This document shows positions 1 to 5,900 of a stretch of 8,114 nucleotides of DNA, piece by piece. Under the pieces are notes generated by a model, which saw only the letters and a list, made by a program, of their open reading frames with translations, ran no database searches and was not told the DNA's origin. Positions within the stretch are counted from its first letter, which is position 1, and each line of letters begins with the position of its first letter. The stretch is from Sulfurimonas sp. (GTDB lineage: Bacteria > Campylobacterota > Campylobacteria > Campylobacterales > Sulfurimonadaceae), in NCBI GenBank assembly GCA_022712845.1, contig JAFLJV010000127.1, positions 1 through 8,114 of the forward strand, given 5' to 3'. The translations under genes were made by a program, and so were the position numbers.

Positions 1-615
1 ATGTTTCAAGAAAGTTACTAGACCCTTAGCTTCAGCAGCAGTAATACCAAGATTTGGCATCATACGTGCATGTGTAGGATATTGTGACGGATTAATTAAG
101 AATTCAGCCATTGCTTCTTCTTTTGTACTTTTTCCTGTCATTGCTTGCATTGGACCTTCTGGTCCCCACATTGGATCTAACCATGATTTAGTTAAATCTG
201 GTGCATAATATGCGCCATTTCCAAGAAGTGTATGACAATTCATACAGTTTTTAGCTTGTGAACCTAGTTTACCTAAAGCAAGCATTTCCATTGCTTCTTC
301 TTGACTCCAATCATCTCTTCCAAAAAATAATTCTTTTTCTTGAAATGATGAAGTTCCCTCTGCGTTAGCTCCACCGATTACTGGAATTTCATGACCACGT
401 CTTTTGTTCATTTCATAAGTAATCTTATAATTAATAACTGTAGGTCCTGGAACCCTTTTAGTTACACCCTCTTTTATATCTGTGTCGCTTCCCATCATTA
501 TTTGTGGTATCGTATCAAACGTTAACCAAATAAGTAACATAGCTGCGAAACCTGTAATCCAACTTGCAGAACGCTGCCAGAAACGATTGTCACTCCATAC
601 GGATTTTTGTGCCAC
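1..615 (-). CDS. norC: Nitric oxide reductase cytochrome c subunit (NorC), C-terminus cut by window edge
   Basis: Membrane-anchored monoheme cytochrome c that passes electrons to NorB, which reduces NO to N2O on the periplasmic side. 205 codons are visible and the frame is open at the left edge. The start is GTG at 615, with a GGAGG five bases upstream; no in-frame ATG lies nearby. Residues 16-36 form one membrane helix. The heme site is C124-M-N-C127-H128, followed by TLLGNGAYYAPDLT, which closely matches the NorC family sequence after its heme motif. RMMPN (M186) supplies the probable axial methionine. The stretch between helix and heme (about residues 40-120) is longer than in Pseudomonas-type NorC, which totals roughly 150 residues. 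The gene starts 36 bases after the small membrane gene upstream, probably in one transcript; norB is expected beyond the left edge. The family call is firm; the only close alternative is another membrane-bound monoheme cytochrome of the same fold. Confidence 0.87.
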   Translation of the reverse strand, partial: MAQKSVWSDNRFWQRSASWITGFAAMLLIWLTFDTIPQIMMGSDTDIKEGVTKRVPGPTVINYKITYEMNKRRGHEIPVIGGANAEGTSSFQEKELFFGRDDWSQEEAMEMLALGKLGSQAKNCMNCHTLLGNGAYYAPDLTKSWLDPMWGPEGPMQAMTGKSTKEEAMAEFLINPSQYPTHARMMPNLGITAAEAKGLVTFLKH

Positions 616-651
616 TTGTACCCTCCTAAAATTATGAGTTAGTATATATAA

Positions 652-1041
652 TCAATTCTTGCTTTTTTCATGAGCATATTCATTCTCTTCATGAACATAT
701 TCATTATCGTCATGAAAACATTCATTATCTTCATGAACTTTATGGTGCATGTAATAAACTGCATGTGGAAGTAATAAAAGACCAACAGCACCTATTGTCA
801 TAGCTTTTGCTGTAAAATCATTAACATGCATTAAACTACCCATTAGATAAAAACAATAAGCTGTAAGCACCCAAGATATATAAGCTAAAGGCATTGCCCA
901 CGGCTTAAGTAACTCAGCTTTTACAGCTGCATATATACCAACGTAGAATCCTCCAAATACTATAACAAGCCCAGAAGATACAAATATTGTTAAAAAATCG
1001 TCAATATGAATATCTTGTAATATTAAAGCTTCTTCAACCAT
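652..1041 (-). CDS. Small three-helix membrane protein with His-rich heptad tail, first gene of the nor operon
   Basis: I do not recognise a named family. The protein is 129 residues from the ATG at 1041, which has AAAGGGG about eight bases upstream; an in-frame TTG at 1059 would place that Shine-Dalgarno sequence inside the gene, so I reject it. Hydrophobic helices lie at about residues 17-40, 48-70 and 79-98. The C-terminal tail from H103 is a tandem heptad: H-E-D-N-E-C-F, H-D-D-N-E-Y-V, H-E-E-N-E-Y-A, H-E-K. With H93, H99 and H100 it makes a His- and acid-rich end that could bind metal. The gene is the first after an FNR-type promoter and lies 36 bases before norC. Position suggests a role in assembling, or an accessory subunit of, the nitric oxide reductase; that is inference from linkage only. 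That it is a real gene is well supported by its RBS, helices and operon position. Confidence 0.8.
   Translation of the reverse strand: MVEEALILQDIHIDDFLTIFVSSGLVIVFGGFYVGIYAAVKAELLKPWAMPLAYISWVLTAYCFYLMGSLMHVNDFTAKAMTIGAVGLLLLPHAVYYMHHKVHEDNECFHDDNEYVHEENEYAHEKSKN
668..738 (-). repeat. 21-bp tandem repeat encoding the His heptads
   Basis: Three consecutive 21-bp units (668-688, 689-709, 710-730) plus a partial fourth (731-738) each begin TCATGA on the plus strand and share most of their bases. They lie in frame inside the small membrane protein gene and encode the H-[ED]-[ED]-N-E-[YC]-x heptad. Because the period is a multiple of three, a change in copy number would lengthen or shorten the tail without breaking the gene. 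Confidence 0.85.
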
Positions 1042-1085
1042 TTTATTATCCCCTTTCAATTGTTAAACTCTTCAGAATCAAGTGA

Positions 1086-1091
1086 ATTTTA
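1086..1091 (-). promoter_or_regulatory. -10 box of the nor operon promoter
   Basis: TAAAAT on the minus strand. If it occupies -12 to -7, transcription starts near 1079, about 38 bases before the ATG at 1041, and the FNR-type site at 1114-1127 is then centred at -41.5. That is the standard spacing for class II activation by FNR/CRP proteins, and it agrees with the lack of a good -35 hexamer. Confidence 0.6.
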
Positions 1092-1113
1092 GTCCTATTT
1101 ACATTAAAGGCAG

Positions 1114-1127
1114 TTGACATATATCAA
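1114..1127 (-). promoter_or_regulatory. FNR/Crp-type operator upstream of the nor operon
   Basis: TTGACATATATCAA on the plus strand (TTGATATATGTCAA on the minus strand) matches the FNR consensus TTGAT-N4-ATCAA at nine of ten positions. It lies 73 bases upstream of the first nor gene. An FNR-, DNR/NnrR- or other Crp-family activator responding to low oxygen or NO is the likely ligand; the site alone cannot tell which. Confidence 0.75.
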
Positions 1128-1182
1128 TTTTTTTACTTAATTTAAAATTTAAGGTTTGTTTTATAATTTCTGTAACTATATG

Positions 1183-1195
1183 AAACATAATGTTT
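1183..1195. repeat. Perfect 13-bp palindrome upstream of nor
   Basis: AAACATAATGTTT is a perfect inverted repeat (6-1-6) between the nor operator and the small membrane protein gene. It has no loop, so it is a poor terminator hairpin despite the T-run that follows on the plus strand. It could be a protein-binding site about 110 bases upstream of the predicted nor start, or chance in AT-rich DNA. Confidence 0.35.
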
Positions 1196-1201
1196 TTTTA
1201 T

Positions 1202-1223
1202 TGACATTATTATGACATTATTG
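1202..1223. repeat. 11-bp direct repeat, two copies
   Basis: TGACATTATTA at 1202-1212 is followed directly by TGACATTATTG at 1213-1223, so two copies sit one helical turn apart. They lie just past the 3' end of the small membrane gene and upstream of the nor promoter. The exact phasing is compatible with a binding site for a regulator on one DNA face; no function is shown. Confidence 0.4.
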
Positions 1224-1230
1224 TAATTAT

Positions 1231-1422
1231 TTATAGGTAGTGAAGAAGTGATGAAAGAGTGAGTGTGAATATAATAGTAACAACTATGACAACCTGACGC
1301 TTTTGCTTCTCTTGCAGGTTATACTTCTTTTCAAAATAGTCACCTAATTTTAACCCTGGGTAAACAGAAAATATTAACATTGGAACAGCCATCACTAGTA
1401 TAATCATTATATCTTGAGACAT
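1231..1422 (-). CDS. Small two-helix membrane protein, function unknown
   Basis: 63 residues with two clear hydrophobic segments (about 5-24 and 43-62) joined by a charged loop containing FEKKYNLQEKQKRQ. By the positive-inside rule the loop is cytoplasmic and both termini are periplasmic. I do not recognise the family. The ATG at 1422 has only a weak purine-rich AAAGAG upstream. An extended -10 promoter is present at 1458-1466, so it is probably transcribed on its own. It lies between the nor operon and the multiheme cytochrome cluster on the same strand, so read-through into nor is possible, although the FNR-type promoter lies downstream of it. The balanced two-helix hairpin and the dedicated promoter argue for a real gene, but an ORF this short could be chance. 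Confidence 0.62.
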   Translation of the reverse strand: MSQDIMIILVMAVPMLIFSVYPGLKLGDYFEKKYNLQEKQKRQVVIVVTIIFTLTLSSLLHYL

Positions 1423-1457
1423 TTTTAAACTCTTTATAAACTTATTTAATAGATATT

Positions 1458-1466
1458 ATTATAGCA
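1458..1466 (-). promoter_or_regulatory. Extended -10 promoter for the small membrane protein gene
   Basis: TGCTATAAT on the minus strand is a full extended -10 element (TGnTATAAT), about 36 bases before the ATG at 1422. No good -35 hexamer is present, as is usual for extended -10 promoters. A short inverted repeat, GATTAGTTAATC at 1469-1480, sits directly upstream. Confidence 0.55.
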
Positions 1467-1504
1467 TTGATTAGTTAATCTTATTTAAAAAAATTTAAGC
1501 TTAA

Positions 1505-1901
1505 TTATTTACATTGATTTAATTTAGAGATTATTTCTTTAGGAGTGATATTACCTCTAATTGGTTCACAACTAAAAAGCTCATATTCATTTAAAAAAAA
1601 CAATGTAGGATATTCAAATGTATAAAGTAACTCTATAGGATAACTATGTTTTTGGTCTTTTGTTATTAGTATCGAGATAAATTTTTCGTTTATTTTATCT
1701 ATATATGGTTGATTCATAAAAGAATTTATAAGGGTCTCTTTACTAATGTAGTCTTTCTTTATTAAAAGCACCATTTTTTTGCTTTAAAGCTTCTTGATGT
1801 GACTTATCAAAATCATATCTCCATTTTACATGTGAAGCATTTATAGTACTAAATATTCCAAAAAACAGTATTAATAATGTTTTTACTAATTTAAAATTCA
1901 T
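1505..1901 (-). pseudogene. Secreted thioredoxin-fold protein, interrupted by a +1 A frameshift
   Basis: Translation begins at the ATG at 1901, overlapping the end of the multiheme cytochrome gene by 11 bases. It gives a signal peptide (residues 1-22, ending INA) and the mature start SHVKWRYDFDKSHQEALKQK, then stops early at codon 53. Dropping one base of the seven-A run (1774-1780, shown as T on the plus strand) joins this to the frame ending at 1505. The result is a single protein of about 131 residues, the usual size for periplasmic thioredoxin-like proteins that begin W-x-x-D-(x)n-A-L-K and continue K-x-V-L-L-x-x-K-D. The later YPTLFFL segment is the typical cis-proline strand. The usual CxxC after KKDY is absent, so disulfide chemistry is unlikely even if it is expressed. 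The break could be decay, a sequencing error in a homopolymer, or slippage that yields some full-length protein. The downstream half alone has an internal ATG but would lack the signal peptide. Confidence 0.68.
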
Positions 1902-3723
1902 TATTAAATACCTTTTGTATCTTTTCTAATTCAATAATAGTAGGATCTGGAAGGTTTGGATAAGCTTTTTGAACAATATTTGTAACCCATTGAGGATAAA
2001 TTCTAAAATTTAATTTTACAGTAATAGTTAAAGGATAATTAAAATTGTCTATATTTTTTATACTATAGCTCTCTATTCTTCTCTCTCCAGCTGCTATCCT
2101 TGTATCACTTATAAGTTTTTTATACCTCCAAAAATATAACCCTACTGGCTTAAAGTTTTCATCACCAAATACTTTCATAAAAGGTCTTGCATCTCTACCT
2201 AAATTTCCATCATCTTTAAGCTTTCCACTCTCAAATACAATTTTGCCATCTTTATCTTTAAGTGTAATATCCAACCAAAGCTCTCTAAAATCAGAAACTC
2301 CTGTTGGTAAATGATGTCCAGCTCCAACATTTTTAACACCTACTTCAAGTTTATCATCTACTATATTAACATCTAATTCTGCTGAAGTGCGAAGAAGTTG
2401 TATAGTCTGATCTTCATTTATTTTATTTTTAAGACCTGCTAAAAAGTGGTTTGACCCTGCAAAATAATGAACTTTCACATCATCTTTTATTACACCACTT
2501 TTAGTAGAAGTCCCTTTGAGGGGTGAAAACTTATCATCTTTTAAGTAAGTCATATGACAATCAACACAAGTTTTATGCTTAGATGGATCTTTAGGATTAT
2601 TAAATCTTGATTTTTCCCACTCTTTAAAAGTAGACACTATCTCTTTTTTTGAATCTGGAAGAAATTCATCATGACATGAGGCACAATAAGCACTTGTTTT
2701 ATAGATTGTATTAGAGTAACTCTCTTTATGAGCTACAGGATTAGAGTTAATAAATTTCTCACTTAGCCACTCCCCTGAAATAGAGCCACTATCCTCAAAC
2801 ATATACTTTTTTCTATTTGTTAAATCAAGAGAATAAGAGCTATTTCCTTTAGATGTTGCTTTTGTAATTCTATGACAAGTCACACATGAAACACCCTGCT
2901 CTAGTCTTGAGTTTCCATGTTTATTAAATCCATCTATTAGACTACTAGAGCCTTTTTCAAAAAATTGATCAGGCATATGATTAGAGTTCATGAGATGTGT
3001 AGATCTTTTTTGATTAGTTGTAACAGCACTTGGATTATGACATCCCATACACCACTGTCTAAACTCTTCCCCTTTATCCTCAGCTGCTAAATTTTCCATA
3101 ACCATATAGTATGGATTTGAGTCAACTAGATGTCTATGATTTGAATCTGCCCATTGGTTAAATATCTCCTCATGGCATGATTTACATTTAGCGGATGATG
3201 TCCAATCTTCATTATGATATCTACTAACACCATCTTCTAACTCTATGTTAGTTAGTTTTATATCATCTTTAGAGTATGCTTGTGTTGGGTAAAAGCTACT
3301 AAGAGTTAAAGCTAAAATAACTAACGGTACTTTAGTAGTATCTATTTTTTTTCTTACATGTAAAAAGAGTACAAATAAAATAATAAATGAACCATAAAGA
3401 TGAATATTAAAAGAAAGTATTCCCAATATGTCTGAACCTGGATTTCCAACAAAGAAAAGATAAAAACCACTAATTATTATCATAAAAAGCACAACTCCAA
3501 GTAAGATGCCGTCCTTGCTTTTTGCTTTTTTTACAACCATAAATTCATAGGTGTGTTTATTTACATAAGGGATAAGAAGAAATATAGCAACCATCGCTGA
3601 ACTTAATATATGAACTGCTTGTATAATTCTAAAATATTCCCAGCTTATATTAAAAAAACTAAGCTGAAAGACACCTGTTAAAAACATCAATATAATATAT
3701 ATTTTCATATGTATAGTTTTCAT
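1891..3723 (-). CDS. Membrane b-type domain fused to a pentaheme cytochrome c
   Basis: 610 residues. Five membrane helices (about 7-25, 31-54, 72-92, 98-121, 131-149) place the long C-terminal part in the periplasm; the loops KKAKSK and RKK carry the expected cytoplasmic charge. H38, H57, H108 and H122 in helices 2 and 4 are placed to ligate two stacked b hemes. Five c-type heme motifs follow: C180KSCH, C225MGCH, C280VTCH, C347ASCH and C386VDCH. The stretch after the first, E-E-I-F-N-Q-W-A-D-S-N-H, resembles the cytochrome c554-type multiheme family. Residues 445-580 look like a beta domain with the GHHLPTG motif often seen in large multiheme cytochromes. Its ATG overlaps the stop of the upstream three-heme gene (TAATG), with GGGAG as RBS, so the two are translationally coupled. 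The likely role is moving electrons between the quinol pool and its periplasmic partner. The c-heme assignment is firm, the b hemes probable. Confidence 0.85.
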   Translation of the reverse strand: MKTIHMKIYIILMFLTGVFQLSFFNISWEYFRIIQAVHILSSAMVAIFLLIPYVNKHTYEFMVVKKAKSKDGILLGVVLFMIIISGFYLFFVGNPGSDILGILSFNIHLYGSFIILFVLFLHVRKKIDTTKVPLVILALTLSSFYPTQAYSKDDIKLTNIELEDGVSRYHNEDWTSSAKCKSCHEEIFNQWADSNHRHLVDSNPYYMVMENLAAEDKGEEFRQWCMGCHNPSAVTTNQKRSTHLMNSNHMPDQFFEKGSSSLIDGFNKHGNSRLEQGVSCVTCHRITKATSKGNSSYSLDLTNRKKYMFEDSGSISGEWLSEKFINSNPVAHKESYSNTIYKTSAYCASCHDEFLPDSKKEIVSTFKEWEKSRFNNPKDPSKHKTCVDCHMTYLKDDKFSPLKGTSTKSGVIKDDVKVHYFAGSNHFLAGLKNKINEDQTIQLLRTSAELDVNIVDDKLEVGVKNVGAGHHLPTGVSDFRELWLDITLKDKDGKIVFESGKLKDDGNLGRDARPFMKVFGDENFKPVGLYFWRYKKLISDTRIAAGERRIESYSIKNIDNFNYPLTITVKLNFRIYPQWVTNIVQKAYPNLPDPTIIELEKIQKVFNNEF

Positions 3724-4979
3724 TATTTGTCTCCCTTTTGTATCTTATAATTAACAATATCACCTTCAAGTGATTCAAAAAAAGCAACTATTTCATTTAC
3801 TTGTTTATTTGTTGGATTCATTCCTAGTTGATGTTTTGCCATAAGTCGTATAGCATCCCTTAATGTATCAATAGTACCATTATGAAAATATGGCGATGTT
3901 TTAGTAACATTACGAAGAATAGGGACACGAAAAAGTTGTTGATTATTCATACCTAAGAAGCCACCAGTATTCTCAAATGGATATGAATGACGCATATCAA
4001 AATTCAAACTAACTCCATTTACTTCTCTTCCTTTTTCATCTTCAATAGAGGTATTTGTTAAGTCAAGAATACTATTATAATCCCTAACAGGAAATTTTTG
4101 AATACTCTGTCCACCAACACTCATCCCTGTGTGACACCCTTTACAACCAAAGTTCATAAAGTTAGCTAGACCTCTTTTGGCTTGTTCACTCATAGCATTG
4201 TTATCACCATCTAAAAATTTATCATAATCACTACGAGTTAAAAGTGTTTTAACATAGGCACCTATAGCTTTTTGTATATTTTGGAATGTAAGGGTTTGCT
4301 CTTGAGAATTTTTCATATCTTTAAATACTTTATTAAACATATCTACATACTTACTATTTTTTAATAACCTCTCTGTCGCTTCTTCTTGAGTTAAGTTCAT
4401 TTTATATAAATCTTGAATTGAGGCACCAGCTTGTTCCTCTACCGTATCTACAGAACCATCCCAAGTTTGATACTTTGCTAGAGAAGAATTTAAAATACTT
4501 AATGTATTTAAATGAAAAGGGTGTTGTTTATTATCATGCCCTATAGAAGTTGCCAATCTATCTGTACCACTTTGATCTGAAAGATGACATACAACACAAT
4601 CTTTAGCTGTAGATTTATCTCCAGAGAGAAGCATTTTAGAAAACTGTTTATTACTTCTGTTATTTGTTATATCTTTATCTATTAAATGACATGTATCGCA
4701 GCTGATATCTCGGTTTCTAGAAAGTCTCTTATCGAAGAATAGTTTTTTACCCAACTCGATTTTGTCTCTGCTAAGTCTATTCTCTTTTGTATCAACTACT
4801 TTAAGAAGCTCTTCATATGTGGCTGGAACACTTAACATATTCCTAGACACCGCTGCTTCTCTTAGTTCACTGTCTGTATATTGTGTAATAGCTTTTTTAG
4901 TTAACAAATAAGATAATATTTGCAATACTATAATAAATATTATTATTACTATAAAAGCTATTTTTATAAAACTTTTCAA
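3723..4979 (-). CDS. Membrane-anchored triheme cytochrome c peroxidase/MauG family protein
   Basis: 418 residues with an N-terminal anchor (about 5-27). The family core is clear: LGKKLFFDKRLS at 77-87, SIGH at 145-148, WDGS at 173-176, EEQAG at 181-185, and RVPILRNVTKTSPYFHNGTIDTLRDA in the C-terminal domain. Family members usually have two hemes; here there are three motifs, C94DTCH, C128VVCH and C279KGCH. The first two lie 34 residues apart in what is normally one continuous segment. H148, sixteen residues after H132, fits the distal histidine of the peroxidatic heme (H71 of Pseudomonas CcpA). M380 in MAKHQLG fits the methionine ligand of the electron-transfer heme, where MauG has tyrosine. 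By alignment by eye, K193 stands where the catalytic glutamate of the P-x-E-M motif is expected. The start is TTG at 4979 with a weak RBS, six bases after SDR1; the next in-frame ATG (M48) would lose the anchor. It may be an atypical peroxidase or a MauG-like oxidase. Confidence 0.87.
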   Translation of the reverse strand: MKSFIKIAFIVIIIFIIVLQILSYLLTKKAITQYTDSELREAAVSRNMLSVPATYEELLKVVDTKENRLSRDKIELGKKLFFDKRLSRNRDISCDTCHLIDKDITNNRSNKQFSKMLLSGDKSTAKDCVVCHLSDQSGTDRLATSIGHDNKQHPFHLNTLSILNSSLAKYQTWDGSVDTVEEQAGASIQDLYKMNLTQEEATERLLKNSKYVDMFNKVFKDMKNSQEQTLTFQNIQKAIGAYVKTLLTRSDYDKFLDGDNNAMSEQAKRGLANFMNFGCKGCHTGMSVGGQSIQKFPVRDYNSILDLTNTSIEDEKGREVNGVSLNFDMRHSYPFENTGGFLGMNNQQLFRVPILRNVTKTSPYFHNGTIDTLRDAIRLMAKHQLGMNPTNKQVNEIVAFFESLEGDIVNYKIQKGDK

Positions 4980-4985
4980 AATATA

Positions 4986-5798
4986 CTAGATTCCAAAAGT
5001 TTCTTTAATTTTTGTCTCAAAAGCCTTATCACTAAGGGAGCGTCTAAGAGGAACAAAAGTCTCAGCTTCACCACCAACTGGGATAAAAATATCTGCATTT
5101 TTATCTTCAATAATATGTTTTACAGCGTCAGCAATTGGTTGAGGAGATGGACCCTCATTTATAGCCTTTGCAACAATTGGAACAAAGTGAGATACTAACT
5201 CTTTATATGGCGAGTTTTCGCCTGTTGTTTGTGTATTTGCCACTAAACCATTTTTTACAAAGTTTGTTCCAAAAAGTCCAGACTGTATAGAGTGTACTCT
5301 TATGTTAAATGGAAGAACTTCAAATCTTAATGAATCAACTATACCTTCAACAGCATATTTTGAAGCATTATAATGAGCTAAAAGAGGAAGCCCCATTTTT
5401 CCTAAAAATGAACTAATGTTAATGATAACTCCATTTTTCGCTTCTCTCATATGTGGAAGTACCGCGCGGGTAACTTTTAAAAGTCCAAAAACATTTACAT
5501 CAAACTGATTAAACATCTCTTCATCAGTTCCGTCTTCAACAGTTGCTAAAAGTCCATAACCCGCATTATTTACAAGGACATCTATTTTACCCTCATTTTT
5601 TATAATTGTATCAACTGCATTTTGTATGCTGTCTGTTTTTGTTACATCAATATAAATTTTTTTAAGTGTATCTCCAAGAACTGTTGCATCTTTATCTCTT
5701 GTTCCAGCATATACTATATATCCATGTTGAGATAAAAATTCAGCTGTTAACTCTCCCATCCCTGAACTAGCACCTGTAATTAAAACTACTTTTGACAT
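4986..5798 (-). CDS. Short-chain dehydrogenase/reductase SDR1
   Basis: 270-residue classical SDR, cytoplasmic, interconverting an alcohol and a carbonyl with NAD(P)(H). The cofactor motif is TGASSGMG (8-15), and R34 after strand 2 (YAGTRD) hints at NADPH. NNAG lies at 77-80. The catalytic set is N102, S130, Y143 and K147 (YNASK). The usual P-G pair after strand 6 reads S-G here (HSIQSGLFGT), a change at a conserved position close to the cofactor. The start ATG has a good AAGGA seven bases upstream. SDR1 is the first gene after the direct-repeat promoter region and is followed six bases later by the triheme gene, so it most likely heads the cytochrome operon. It is a paralogue of SDR2 (first 15 residues identical, about half overall by eye). 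The substrate is unknown; similarity to steroid- or ketoacyl-type SDRs is only at family level. Confidence 0.92.
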   Translation of the reverse strand: MSKVVLITGASSGMGELTAEFLSQHGYIVYAGTRDKDATVLGDTLKKIYIDVTKTDSIQNAVDTIIKNEGKIDVLVNNAGYGLLATVEDGTDEEMFNQFDVNVFGLLKVTRAVLPHMREAKNGVIINISSFLGKMGLPLLAHYNASKYAVEGIVDSLRFEVLPFNIRVHSIQSGLFGTNFVKNGLVANTQTTGENSPYKELVSHFVPIVAKAINEGPSPQPIADAVKHIIEDKNADIFIPVGGEAETFVPLRRSLSDKAFETKIKETFGI

Positions 5799-5825
5799 CT
5801 AAGACTCCTTTATTTTATAGAGTGT

Positions 5826-5854
5826 AGTTTATATGAACAGTAGTTGTAAATCAA
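5826..5854 (-). promoter_or_regulatory. Promoter of the SDR1-cytochrome operon
   Basis: On the minus strand TTGATT (5849-5854) and TAAACT (5826-5831) are separated by 17 bases, giving a start near 5819 and a short leader to the ATG at 5798. A shifted -10, TATAAA at 5828-5833, would leave a 15-base spacer. Neither hexamer is perfect, as expected for a promoter that needs an activator. A direct repeat ends five bases upstream of the -35 box. Confidence 0.55.
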
Positions 5855-5859
5855 GCTTT

Positions 5860-5900
5860 TTTTAGCAATAGAAGGATTTTATTTTAGCAGTAGAAGGATT
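5860..5900. promoter_or_regulatory. 22-bp-spaced direct repeat, probable AraC-family operator
   Basis: TTTTAGCAATAGAAGGATT (5860-5878) and TTTTAGCAGTAGAAGGATT (5882-5900) differ at one base in nineteen and repeat with a 22-bp period, two turns of the helix. The tandem same-orientation layout next to a -35 box is typical of AraC-family operators. The distal copy overlaps the last two bases of the AraC gene's stop codon. Binding by the neighbouring regulator is inferred from position. Confidence 0.72.

Noticed and set aside
1042..1059. TTG at 1059 as start of the His-tail membrane protein
   Set aside because: The AAAGGGG ribosome site lies within this extension and is well placed for the ATG at 1041.
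1201..1229. TTGACA at 1201 as a plus-strand promoter
   Set aside because: No -10 box at suitable spacing and no plus-strand gene downstream.
1488..1504. TTAAGCTTAA followed by a T-run as terminator of the redox operon
   Set aside because: The palindrome has no loop and only a short AT-rich stem; too weak to call a terminator.
4920..5198. Open frame of 92 codons on the plus strand
   Set aside because: It lies opposite the SDR1 and triheme genes, has low-complexity Tyr/Lys-rich sequence at its start and no domain; a shadow of real genes.
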